From contig CM053032.1 of NCBI GenBank assembly GCA_028564925.1, positions 115,988,990 to 116,052,989 on the forward strand: a stretch of DNA of 64,000 bases, read 5' to 3'. Within the stretch, counting starts at the first letter, position 1, and each line of letters begins with the position of its first letter. The DNA is from Lithobates sylvaticus (lineage: Eukaryota > Chordata > Amphibia > Anura > Ranidae). The notes below the pieces were generated by a model. That model was not told the origin of the DNA, searched no databases, and saw only the letters and a list, made by a program, of their open reading frames with translations. The translations under genes were made by a program, and so were the position numbers. Below, one piece after another: positions 45,901-55,687 of this stretch.

Positions 45901-46048
45901 TGATGTGGACTTGCCTTGCAATGCCAACCTCACAGCCCTTCAAGCTGTACGTCCTGGCTTGCCCCCTCTAAATGCCCGCGAGGTCGGCGAGAGATATATG
46001 GACTACTTTGTAGGTAAGGGGGCCATTGCTCTGCCTGACAATGTGTGA
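42974..46048 (+). CDS. PIF/Harbinger transposase, two exons
   Basis: This is a nuclear DDE transposase that would cut and rejoin the element ends. Exon 1 is 42,974-43,429, with donor AAG|GTAACA; exon 2 is 45,290-46,048, after a pyrimidine tract and CCACAG. Phase 0 gives about 404 residues, usual for the family. A helix-turn-helix-like region lies near residues 95-130 (TPEQRLVATLRYLATG). Catalytic residues I assign are D181 (GGAIDGKH), D268 (VADEAFAL) and E305 (RRVLENTF). A polyadenylation signal AATAAA follows near 46,063. Both exons are open, but ENTFEILASCFR differs from ENAFGIMASRFR in copy 2, so it may be weakened. An in-frame alternative start is MNRARRTMW. Confidence 0.88.
43430..45289 (+). 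other. Transposase intron with a piggyBac-type insertion
   Basis: Bounded by GT (43,430) and AG (45,288-45,289). It includes the element at 43,630-44,544 and a G run of about 20 near 44,931-44,948. The equivalent intron of Harbinger-2 (58,671-59,611) lacks that element. No other gene is seen. Confidence 0.8.
43630..44544. mobile_element. piggyBac-type non-autonomous element with confirmed empty site
   Basis: It starts CCGCTTCCCCACC and ends GGGGCTGAAGTGG, with TTAA on each side. The inverted Harbinger-2 copy has the uninterrupted sequence GCCTAGTCAC-TTAA-GCAATG near 59,412-59,430, which demonstrates insertion with TTAA duplication. The interior has palindromes (TACGTGATCG region near 43,700; CTCCCCGCG near 43,790-43,820) and AT-rich sequence shared with 32,932-33,290. 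No coding capacity. Confidence 0.92.
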
Positions 46049-47131
46049 AAGGCATTTTTTAATAAATATATTTTTTTACCAGACCTAGGATTTCTTGTCA
46101 TTTACTGCTTGTGTTTCTTGTAGGTGTGTTCTAGCTTATTTGTAGTTTAATTTTTGGGCCTTTATCTTCAACAGTGGGAATTCACTTTCTGGGCGAGAGG
46201 AGGTTACAGTCTCTTCTTCCCAAAAAGAATCTTCTCATGTTGAGTGTGTGATACCTAATATTTTGTCTAGGTAAGGTTTGTAGTGCATAACTGACACCCA
46301 AAATACTCCTTTTCATCACCATAACAGAAATGTGTGTATTCCAGAAAATGGTGTGCTACGTGTTTTATTACAAAGCACTGTGGGTGTCATTTACAAAAGA
46401 CAAATCCACTATGCACTACAAGTGCACTGCAAAAGTGCACCGGAAAATACACTTGCAGTGCAAACTGGAATAGCCTTTAGTAAATAACACCCATTGTCAC
46501 CAAAATCATTTACTTTTGACATAAATAATGCTTTTGTGTTTTGAAATAAGGAAGCCACACATTTTTTAGATGTAAAAATTTTACTTACAACACATTCACA
46601 AGTGCCTTTCAAAAATGCTTTTGTAAACTGAAAAGATCTTTGGTCTTTAGAACATTGTTTACTAACATTGCACATTTGGTAAAACCAGGCATGTAGACAA
46701 ACATAACAGACTGAACATAGGAACTTGCAAAGTTCAACTTTCAAAAGTGAAGACAAGATCAGACATGACTATATGTTCAAAGTGTGTTTGATCGTGCCTT
46801 CATCACATGGGGTGTCACCCCTGGAAAAGTGAAATTTAGAACATGCACACAATTTGGGTCTCAAAATGGGCATTTGATGCTAATAAAACACCTGGCTAGA
46901 ATGTTCAAATGTGCAATCTCCCATCATGGGGATCAATGGACGTGTTTTGGCGGTGCAACCCCTTCGCCTCACCCACTTTAGTAGTTAGTAAAGTGGTTGC
47001 ACCCCCAAAACATTGTCATTCATCCACCATGATGGGAGCTAGCACATGTTGACACACTGTGTGCATCTTCCAAATTTGGCACATTTTTTAAGGTAACATT
47101 TTTGTGAGAAACAGCCACAAATGTGTGTTAA
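46049..47131. other. Gap between convergent transposase and Myb-like genes, with hairpin
   Basis: It holds the transposase AATAAA near 46,063, a short inverted motif near 46,400-46,470 (CACTATGCACTACAAGTGCAC), and a large imperfect hairpin at about 46,840-47,090. The hairpin blocks CTCCCATCATGG, GGTGCAACCCC and CACTTTAGTAG are mirrored around TAGTTAGTAAAG. The same hairpin occurs in Harbinger-2 (57,010-57,270). No gene is seen. Confidence 0.65.
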
Positions 47132-48455
47132 TTACTTTGATGTTTTAGCAAAAATCTGAAAATGCACAATGATGTTCTTCATTTTTTGTTGAACATCATT
47201 GATGTTTTTCTTGATATCATCTAGATCTCGATTGCACACCATTATCTCCCCGATGAGTACGTGTGCACTTTCAGTGGTAAAGTGCGATTCTTCTTCCACA
47301 ACATCCACATCACCTAAAAAAACACACAAACAAAAAAAAAATGGCTATTGTAAAAGAGGCAGGCATACATTGATTAGCTTACCAGTAGCTGTGTTCTCCC
47401 ACACTCACCTGTTGTGGTGACAAGTTCTCCAAGTTCTATTATCTCTCCTTCCTCCTCCTCCTCTGCTTCTGGTGTTGGTATTTCCCCTTCTTTGGGAGGT
47501 GTGGGTTTCCTGGTGTCCTCTGACGTCCCGAGTCTTCGCTCCCCTATGAGAATGTACAAAAGGAATACTTAGCGCAACAATCTATTGAGGGCAGAAATAG
47601 GAAATGTCAAACATTGCTTGGAAGTGACGGACAATAGTTGTTTGTGGCCAGGTTCAAAGGACAACAACATTAATGTAGTCACTTTGTAAAGGTGCAAAAC
47701 TTACTACCTTTTTGGTTGAAGTTTGTCAGATGGAGACACCCCTATAGTATCCACTGGAGCACATGTGTGAAACAACATAATGAAAAGGGTAGTCCAGATG
47801 GCTAAACAGCTACTCGGTGACCTCTCCTTTACATTGAATAAATTTGCTTTACATTCTTGATGACATCTCTATTGACAACAAACTTCCTTTCACTAAAAAC
47901 AGGGCAGAACCAATGTATTTCACTCCAACTTCAACAAACATCGTATTATAAGTGGCCGAACGATCGAGGTTGAGTACGATCGAATGGACACACGAACCTG
48001 AAAGGGGCCATTTTCAAATGTACAACATAGAAAAAACAACCACATGGAGCAGTATGCAAGCAAGAAAAAAAAAAACAACACACGACAACTACTTACTTTT
48101 TTGAAGAACTCGCTTGATCTTTCTGTACTGATCGGGCTCCCTCAGTTTCAGGTCTGACCAGCATTTCCTCAGTTGATCCTTGGATCGTTGTACCCCAAAA
48201 TTATTGTGCAGCCTCCTCACAACTTTAGCCATGATCTTGGCCTTTCTGACATTTGGGTTGAGGTAAGGCCCATACTTCCCATCATAGTCACTCCTCTTCA
48301 ATATGTCCAACATCGCCAACATTTCTCCAAAAGACATATTTGATGCCTTAAATTTGAGCCTCCGGGATTGGGACGTTTTCGACCTCCAGCCTTTCCACGT
48401 CCTCCTCCTCGTTGCTGGACTAGTTATTAGGGCGCACCTGCTGTGTCCCCGCCAT
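47132..48455 (-). pseudogene. Harbinger-1 Myb/SANT-like protein gene, three exons
   Basis: Three minus-strand exons: 48,097-48,455, 47,409-47,543 and 47,132-47,313, with good sites (donor GTAAGT at the first, GTGAGT at the second; acceptors CTCATAG and TTTTTAG). The protein has a trihelix/Myb-like region (MSFGEMLAMLDILKRSDYDG, NVRKAKIMAKVVRRL, QLRKCWSDLKLREPDQY), an acidic linker (PEAEEEEEGEI) and a C-terminal coiled coil (DLDDIKKNINDVQQKMKNII). Two-gene Harbingers need a Myb-like partner for nuclear import and end binding. Here an early TAG (about codon 12) and a frame change in the N-terminal part disable it. Confidence 0.83.
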
Positions 48456-48766
48456 ATGCTCTCCCCACTGCGCCCCCTAAAGAGAAGGGGTGGGGAATAG
48501 ACGAGAAAGATCGTCAGGGGCGGGCGGAGTTTCACGCATGCGCACTGTATATAAAACGTCACACGCGTGTGTCGTAGCAACGATTTGTGAGCAGAGGGGA
48601 GAGAGAGCTGACGCACGAGACGATCGCTATAACGAAGGTACAATTTGAACTTGGTACATCACTAGCCTAGACTGCTTATACATTGAGGCTTAGTTATGGA
48701 GAAGATTAGGAGAGTTTAGCCTGACATTATTTAGTGTTTTGTGTGGTGTTGTGTCTTGCAGAGAAT
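48456..48766. promoter_or_regulatory. Shared divergent promoter of the Myb-like and MADF genes
   Basis: 311 bp between the two divergent starts. TATATAAAA at 48,548-48,556 reads toward the MADF gene. A 5' leader exon probably ends at AACGAAG|GTACAA (about 48,637) and is spliced to TTGCAG at 48,761. CpG-rich and palindromic motifs (CACACGCGTGTG) surround it. In Harbinger-2 the TATA reads TATAGAAAA. Confidence 0.65.
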
Positions 48767-49926
48767 ATGGATGGCTTCAATGACGTCAGCTTTCTCCCCC
48801 TCTTCATTGATAAATATCGCGAAATGCCCCTTTTGTGGCAGGCGAAACACCCGCTATACAGCAACAAACCAAAGAGGCACGCAGCGATGAAGAAACTTCT
48901 GGAATTTATATTGCCGGTGATCTACACGGCAACCATTGATAAGTTAAGAACAAAAATTGGCAGCCTGAGGAGTACGTATTTCAGGGAGCGCAATAAGGTC
49001 CTGAAGTCCCAAGCATCTGGAGCTGCAGCAGATGAGGTATATGTCCCCAGGCTCTGGTACTTTGAGAGGCTCCATTTTCTCAAAGACCAGGCTGATGTCA
49101 GGGAGTCACTCTCGACTCTTCCTTCCACGCGTCCTTCCACGCATGCCACCCCTAATGAGGCTTCCGAGGACCAACCAGGGCCTTCCAGTCAGGAAGAGGT
49201 GGAGGAGCCCAGCTTGAGCCAGGTATAGTATTTTTGTACCCATTTTTTGGAAAAATTTATGATGTTCACTTAATTCAGGATCCCCAATTGCTTATTTACT
49301 AAAGTGTTTGACATATCAACAGACAGTAGTGTTGGAGACATTTTGGGCAAGAATCTAAACTGCTGGGCTGAGAATTGTATGGTTTTCTATTTGTAAACAT
49401 TTTGCAACAGTCAATAGATGAAAATTGTGTGTGTTTGATGAACAAATAACTCAAACTATGTCCCTTTTTCATACACAGGAAGACCTCAGCCAGGAGGTGG
49501 CTGTGGAATGTGGCAGTCAGGAGGAGGCAGGGGTTAGTGGCAGCCAAGAGGTGGGTAGGCCTAGGAGCCTGACTGTATCCCAAGTCCCTCCCCTCCGCCT
49601 TCCCTACAAAAGGGCCAGAAAGGTGGGGGAGGTGGGTGAGTCAGCGCTCCGGCTGATAAGGGAGGCTTCAGCGGCACTACATGCCACACCCACCTACGAG
49701 GAGGCCTTTGCCTCCTTGGCTGCCACTAAACTCAAGGATATGGAGGCGGGGCAACGCAGTATGTGTGAGGAGGTCATCCTCAAGATACTAAATAAGGGGG
49801 TGGCTGGGGAGATGACACCAGCAACACGTTTGCGAGAGTCACCATGCTCCGCCTCCTCCTTCTGCCACACCTCCAGCACCACAGCCACAGCGTGCAAGGA
49901 AGCGTGCAAGGAAGACCAGAGTGTGA
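48767..49926 (+). pseudogene. Harbinger-1 MADF-domain protein gene, two coding exons
   Basis: Exon 1 (48,767-49,222) starts MDGFNDVSFLPLFIDKYREM, a MADF (Myb/SANT-like, Adf-1 type) domain over about residues 8-100. Blocks are LLWQAKHPLYSNK and IDKLRTKIGSLRSTY; a Ser/Pro/Thr-rich tail follows. Exon 2 (from 49,479, acceptor TACACAG) has a helical region (SALRLIREASAAL, EAFASLAATKLKDMEAGQRS) and a Pro-rich, basic end. The splice is phase 0 (LSQ|EDL). Copy 1 has a 2-bp deletion near 49,830, so its basic tail RKRARKTRV (stop at 49,924-49,926) is out of frame. I infer DNA binding at the element ends. Confidence 0.82.
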
Positions 49927-50190
49927 CGACCTGGATTCAGTCTGGTCTGAGAGAAGATGGAGCCTCTCGTATGACCACAGCCTGGGGACATAGATGGCAT
50001 CTGCTGCAGTTCTGGATGTTTTGGACTTCAGGACCAGATTGCACTCCCTTATTAAGATACGTACTCCTCAGGCCACCAATTTTTGACCATAAAAAAATGA
50101 TGTCTGCCGTGGGGGTCAAAGGCTTTGAAAATTTCCCAAGTTTCTCCATCGCTGCCTTCATCTTTGGTTTGTTTCTGAGACCTAAATAAA
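49895..50190 (-). repeat. Inverted partial duplicate of the MADF exon 1 (Harbinger-1)
   Basis: Minus-strand translation reads MKAAMEKLGKFSKPLTPTAD, then SKIGGLRSTYLN, like KRHAAMKKLLEFI and TKIGSLRSTYFR of exon 1. At DNA level the antisense of exon 1 (GCCTGGGGACATA, CATCTGCTGCAG, TACGTACTCCTCAGGC) is found in order in the plus strand here. The end of the MADF exon 2 coding sequence overlaps this duplicate. Confidence 0.88.
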
Positions 50191-50660
50191 GGTATTTTTG
50201 ATTTCAAGAAATCCTTGCCTATGTGTTTTACTTTTCAACAATGACAGTTTATTTGTGAGTAGGCAGGTACATTTCACAGATCATATAACAAGTCCAATTA
50301 ACAAGGGGCACGAACAACAAACAACCTCCGAGTGAATTTAGGCTACAAATACAAATGATAATAATGTAATGGTGTTTGGATAAGTTGAGACACACAACCC
50401 CCCCCCCCCCCCCCCCCCAAAAAAAAATAATTAGTAATAAAGGAAATCTGGATTAAAAAAAAAAACCCACTAGAAATGACAAATCCTCCAAAAAATATAA
50501 AAAACATTCTTAAGATCTGACGAATAAAAAAACATCTAGCCAAGAAATCATGAAAAAGAATAAAGAAATAAGTTTGTGAGAAGTCAGTGTGAATAGGAGC
50601 AGCTAAAACACGTCATTCTTCTTGCATTGTAAAGAAAAAGAGAATGCGCTGCATTAAACA
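50191..50660. other. Harbinger-1 3' region, AT-rich with poly-C
   Basis: Contains AATAAA near 50,186, a C run of about 20 near 50,398-50,418 and A/T-rich sequence. The mirror of this region is 53,440-53,930 in Harbinger-2, which has a G run at the matching place. No gene is seen. Confidence 0.6.
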
Positions 50661-50973
50661 CATTTTACCATTGCAGCGTGACGAATGTGCTGTGTCGATT
50701 AGGAACGGTAGTTTTACCTGACCGGGCGCTTCCGTCACAGAATTTCTTCTGAGCATGCGTGGCACTTTGTCTGTCGGACTAGGCTACACACGATCGGAAT
50801 TTGTGTGATCGGACTTTGTTGTCGGAAAAATTGAGAGCAGGAGATAAAACTTTGTCCGTCGGAAAATCCGATGGAAAATGTCCGATGGAGCCTACACATG
50901 GTCAAAATTTCACACAACATTGTACGATAGGACATTTTCCATCGGAAAATCCGACCGTGTGTATGGGGCATAA

Positions 50974-53163
50974 CAGTAAAAGTCAGTTCACACTGGGGCA
51001 ACTTTGGATCCGACTTCAAGTCGCCCCAAGTCGCCCCTAGTCGCTTCAAGTCACGCTACATGTAAAAATCAATGTAAGTGAATGAGAGCCGTCTTAATGC
51101 ACACTACTGAAGTCGCTCCGACTTCAGAAAAGGTTCCTGTACAACTTCAATCCGACTTTTAGGTGACTTGTACCCATTGATTTCAATGGAAGTCGCCTCC
51201 AAGTTGGATCTCCATCTATATTGAAGCGACAGTGTTGCCTCTCTCAGAATAATCAGCTCTGGAGGGGGAACTCCACACCAAATTTTAAATAAAAAACCGG
51301 CATGGGTTCCCCCTCCAGGAGCATACCAGGCCCTTAGGTCTGGTATGGATTTTAAGGGGAACCAACTACGCTGAAAAAACGGCGTGGGGGTCCCCCCAAA
51401 ATCCATACCAGACTCTTATCCGAGCACGCAGCCTGGCCGGTCAGGAAAGGGGGTGGGGACGAGTGAACCGTATCAGGCCACATGCCCTCAACATGGGGGG
51501 TGGGTGCTTTGGGGAAGGGGGGCGCCCTGCGGCCCCCCCACCCCAAAGCACCTTGTCCCCATGTTGATGAGGCAACCCTGGCCGTTGGTTGGCGGGGGCC
51601 GGCGGGCGGGGGGCTTATCGGAATCCGGGAACCCCCTTTAATAAGGGGGCCCCCAGATCCCGGCCCCCCACCCTATGTGAATGAGTATGGGGTACATCGT
51701 ACCCCTACCCATTCACCTGGGGAAAAAAGTATCAATGAAAAAAACACAACCGGTTTTTAAAGTAATTTATTAATCAGCTCCGGGGGTCTTCTTCCGACTT
51801 CGGGGGCCTTCTTCCGACTTCTCTGCTCTGTTCGGCCTCTTCTCCAGGTGTCCGGCCTCTTCTTCCGCACTCCGGCATCGTCTCCCACTCTTCTGCCGGC
51901 TCCTCCGCTATCTTCTTGCAGCTTTTTTTTCCTTCTTCCCTCTTCTCTCTTCTTTCTTCTTCCGTTGTTGACACAATGCTCTCTTCCACTGTAATGCCGT
52001 GTGAGCGCTGCGTATAGGAATGGGGCGTGGTCACCGGGTGATGTCACACGGTGGCCCCACCCCTTATGACGTCACATTCCCAGCATGCCTCGGAACCTGA
52101 CGTCATAAGGGGCGGGCCTCCGTGTGACATCACCCGGTGCCAACTCCCCATTCCTATATAAGTGATTACGCAACGCTCAAGCGGCATTACAGTGGGAGAG
52201 AGCGTCGTGTCAACAACGGAAGAAGAAAGAAGAGAGAAGAGGGAAGAGGGAAGAAGGACGGAGGAGACCAGGCTCCTCCGCTAGTAAAAGAGCTGCAAGA
52301 AGATAGTGGAGGAGCCGGCAGAAGAGCGGGAGATGACGCCGAAGAGCGGAAGAAGAGGCCGGACACCGGGAGAAGAGGCCGAACAGAGAGGAGAAGTCGG
52401 AAGAAGGCCCCCGAAGTCGGAAGAAGACCCCCGGAGCTGATTAATAAATTACTTTAAAAACCTGTGTTGTGTTTTTTTTTTATTGATACTTTTTTTCCCC
52501 AGGTGAATGGGTTTGGGTACGATACCCCATACTCATTCACATAGGGTGGGGGGCCGGGATTTGGGGGCCCCCTTATTAAAGGGGGTTCCTGGATTCCGAT
52601 AAGCCCCCCGCCCACAGACCCCGACAACCAACGGCCAGGGTTGTCAGGAAGAGGCCCTTGTCCTCATCAACATGGGGACAAGGTGCTTTGGGGTGGGGGG
52701 GCCGCAGGGCGCCCCCCTTCCCCAAAGCACCCACCCCCCATGTTGAGGGCATGCGGCCTGGTATGGTTCAGGAGGGGGGAGGCCCCACCTCCTTTCCTGA
52801 CCGGCCAGGCTGCGTGCTCGGATAAGGGTCTGGTATGGGTTTTGGGGGATCCCCACGCCGTTTTTTTTTTTCGGCGTAGGGGGTTCCCCTTAAAATCCAT
52901 ACCATACATAAGGGCCTGGTATGCTCCTGGAGGGGGAACCTATGCCGTTTTTTTATTTAAAATTTGGCGTGGAGTTCCCCCTTGAGAGCTGATTATTCTC
53001 TGATTGGCCACGGCCAAAGTCGCGTGGCCTGGGGCGACTTAAGGTCGTGTTGTAAGTCGCCCCAAGTCATGCTGAAGTCGTGCTGTTATTCATAGTCAAG
53101 TCGTGTCCAAGTTGCTTCCAAAAGTTGCGCTGGAAGTCGTGTTGCCCCTGTGTGAATGGACTC
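50974..53163. mobile_element. TTA/TAA-type MITE carrying a 1.8-kb palindrome
   Basis: It starts near GTCAGTTCACACTGGGGCAA and ends with the inverted TTGCCCCTGTGTGAATGGAC, with TAA on both sides (50,971-50,973 and 53,164-53,166). Both arms carry repeated AAGTCGCCCCAAGTCG motifs. The body is filled by a palindromic repeat (about 51,240-53,005). Both TAA copies also serve as target duplications of the Harbinger copies on either side. Confidence 0.75.
51240..53005. repeat. Palindromic GC-rich repeat with two outward transcription-like units
   Basis: The arms mirror around about 52,100. Outer blocks are AATAATCAGCTCT against AGAGCTGATTATT; next inward are modules with CCGTTTTTT, CATACCAG, ATCCGAGCACGCAGCCTGGC and GGGGGCCCCCTTATTAAAGG. 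Each arm holds an Arg/Lys/Glu-rich open frame pointing outward (52,047-51,757 minus; 52,137-52,457 plus) and AATAAA at its far end (near 51,770 inverted and 52,442). Only the right arm has a clear TATATAAG (52,155). The frames follow GA-rich repeats, so I do not call them genes. Confidence 0.8.
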
Positions 53164-53166
53164 TAA

Positions 53167-53920
53167 TGCCCCATACACACGGTCGGATTTTCCGACGGAA
53201 AATGTCCTATCGGACCATGTTGTCGGAAATTCCGACCGTGTGTGGGCTCCATCGGACTTTTTCCGTCTGAATTTCCGACGGAAAAAGTTTGATCTCCTGC
53301 TCTCAAATTTTCCGACAACAAAGTCCGATCACGCAAATTCCGATCATGTGTAGCCTAGTCCGGCGGACAAAGTGCCACGCATGCTCAGAAGAAATTCTGT
53401 GACGGAAGCGCTCGGTCAGGTAAAACTACCGTTCCTAATCGACACATTCGTCACGCTGCAATGTTAAAATGTGTTTAATGCAGCGCATTCTCTTTCTCTT
53501 TACAATGCAAGAAGAATGACGTTTTTTAGCTGCTCATATTCACACTGACTTCTCACAAACGTCTTTCTTTATTCTTTTTCCTGATTTATTGGCTTGAATT
53601 TTTTTATTCGTCAGATCTTAAGAATGTTTATTTTATTTTACTTTTTTTTTGCATTTATAGTTTTTTTTTTTTTTTTAAATTCCAGATTTCCTTTATCTGT
53701 CTTTTTGTTGTTGTTGTGGGGGGGGGGGGGGGGTTTGTGTGTCTCAATTTATCCCAACACCATTATTATCATTTGTATTTTTTGGCTAAATTCACTAGGA
53801 GGTTGTTTGTTGTTGGTGCCCCTTGTTAATTTTACTTTATGATTTGTGAAATGTACCTGCCTACTCATAAACAAACTGTCCTTTTTGAAGTAAAACACAT
53901 AGGCAAGTATTTATTGAAAT
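53167..53920. other. Harbinger-2 terminal and 3' non-coding region
   Basis: Terminal inverted repeat, the subterminal motif series (TTTTCCGACAACAAAGTCCG and relatives at 53,190-53,350), AT-rich sequence with a G run near 53,717-53,734. It mirrors 50,200-50,970. No gene is seen. Confidence 0.7.
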
Positions 53921-53929
53921 CAAAAATAC

Positions 53930-54215
53930 CTTTATTAGGTGTCAGCAACAAAATAAAGAGGAAGGCAGCGATGGAGAAACTGGGGAAATTTGCAAAGCCT
54001 TTGACCCCCAAGGCAGACATCAATTTTTTCAATTCAAAAATTGGTGGCCTGAGGAGTACGTATCGTAAGGGAGTTCAATCTGGTCCTGAAGTCCAATACA
54101 TCTGGAACTGCAGCAGATGCCATCTATGTCCCCAGGCTGTGGTCATACGAGAGGCTCCATCTTCTCTAAGACCAGACTGAATCCAGGTCATCACACTCTG
54201 GTCTTCCTTCCACGC
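53930..54215 (+). repeat. Inverted partial duplicate of the MADF exon 1 (Harbinger-2)
   Basis: Plus-strand translation reads KRKAAMEKLGKFAKPLTPKA, then SKIGGLRSTY. It is the same duplicate as at 49,895-50,190, so it existed before the two copies separated. It overlaps the end of the opposite-strand MADF exon 2 (basic tail near 54,191-54,220). Confidence 0.88.
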
Positions 54216-55378
54216 TTCCTTCCAGGCTGTGGCTGTGGTGCTGGAGGGGTGGCAGAAGGAGGAGGAGGAGCATGGTCCATCTCGCAAACATGTGTCCTTG
54301 GGGTCATTTCCCTAGACACCCCCTTATTTAATACTTTGAGGATTACCTCCTCGCACATGCTGCGTTGCCCCGCCTCCATCTCTTTCAGCTTTGTGGCAGC
54401 CAAGGCGGCAAAGGCCTCTTTATAGGTGGGTGTGGCTTGTAGTGCTGCTGATGCCTCCTTTATCAGCCGGAGTGCTGACTCCCCCACATCCCCCCCCCCC
54501 TTTCTGGGCCTTTTGTAGGGAAGGCGGAGGGGAGGGACTTGGGATCGAGTCAGGCTCCTAGGCCTGCCCACCTCTTGGCTGCCACTTACCCCTGCCTCCT
54601 CCTGGCTGCCACATTCCACATCCACCTCCTGGCTCCCGCATTCCACAGCCACCTCCTGGCTGAGGTCTTCCTGTGTATGAAAAAGGGACATAGTTTGAGT
54701 TATTGGTTCATCAAACACACACAATTTTCAGCTATTGACTGTTGCAAATTGTTAACAAATTGAAAACCATAGAATTCTCAGCCCAGCAGTTTATATTCTT
54801 GCCCAAAATATCTCCAACACTACTGTCTATTGATATGTAAAACACTTTAGCAAAGAAGCAATTTTTGATCCTAAATTAAGGGAACATCATTCATTTTTCC
54901 ACGAAAAAAGTGTAGAAAAATACTATACCTGGCTCAAGCTGGGCTCCTCCACATCTTCCTGACCTGAAGGCCCAGGTTGGTTGTCGAAAGCCTCATCAGG
55001 GGTGGAATGCGTGGAAGGAAGCGTGGAAGGAAGAGTCGAGAGTGATTGCCTGACATCAGTCTGGTCTTTGAGAGCCTCTTGTAGTACCATAGCCTGGGGA
55101 CATATACCTCATCTGCTGCAGCTCCAGATGCTTGGGACTTCAGGACCTTATTGCACTCCCTGAAAATACGTACTCCTCAGGCTGCCAATTTTGGTTCTTA
55201 ACTTCTCAACGGTTGCCGTGGGGATTACCGGCTTTACAAATTCCATCTGTTTCTTCATCGCTGCCCGCCTCTTTATTTTGTTGCTGTAGAGTGGGTGCTT
55301 GGCCTGCCACAAAAGGGGCATCTCCCTGAACTTATCAATGAACAGGGGGAGGAAGCTGACATCATTGAAGCCCTCCAT
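54191..55378 (-). pseudogene. Harbinger-2 MADF-domain protein gene
   Basis: Exon 1 is 54,929-55,378 and exon 2 is 54,191-54,670, with the same splice sites as copy 1. Exon 1 opens MEGFNDVSFLPLFIDKFREM; one extra T in the RSTYF codons (near 55,170) breaks the MADF frame. Exon 2 is fully open and gives the intact end: SALRLIKEASAALQATPTYK, then PPAPQPQPGRKRGRKTRV and stop. Exon 2 also has an extra DVECGSQEV repeat relative to copy 1. Copies 1 and 2 are thus damaged in different places. Confidence 0.83.
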
Positions 55379-55687
55379 ATTCTCTGCAAGACACAACACC
55401 AGACAAAACACTAAATAATGTCAGGCTAAACTCTCCTAATCTTCTCCATAAATAAGCCTCAATGTATAAGCAGTCTAGGCTAGTGATGTACCAAGTTCAA
55501 ATTGTACCTTCGTTATAGCGATCGCCTCGTGTGTCAGCTCTTTCTCCCCTCTGCTCACAGATCGCTGGTACGACACACGCGTGTCACGTTTTCTATACAG
55601 TGCGCATGCGTGAAACTCTGCCCGCCCCTGACGATCTTTATCGTCTATTCCCCACCCCTTCTCTTTACGGCGCAGTGGGGAGAGCAC

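Larger units (their letters stand above)
42468..50970 (+). mobile_element. Harbinger-1: three-gene PIF/Harbinger transposon
   Basis: Termini are TGCCCCGTACACATGCTCGG and the inverted CCGACCGTGTGTATGGGGCA, with TAA duplicated at 42,465-42,467 and 50,971-50,973, a Harbinger-type 3-bp target. Its parts are a two-exon DDE transposase (+, 42,974-46,048), a Myb/SANT-like gene (-, 47,132-48,455) and a MADF-domain gene (+, 48,767-49,926), then a 3' region holding an inverted duplication of the MADF exon. One later insertion (43,630-44,544) lies in the transposase intron. Only the transposase frame is open here. Confidence 0.92.

Noticed and set aside
51757-52457. Charged frames in the palindrome as real genes
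   Set aside because: They come from GA-rich repeats; the arms differ by indels in that stretch. I kept only the TATA and AATAAA observation.
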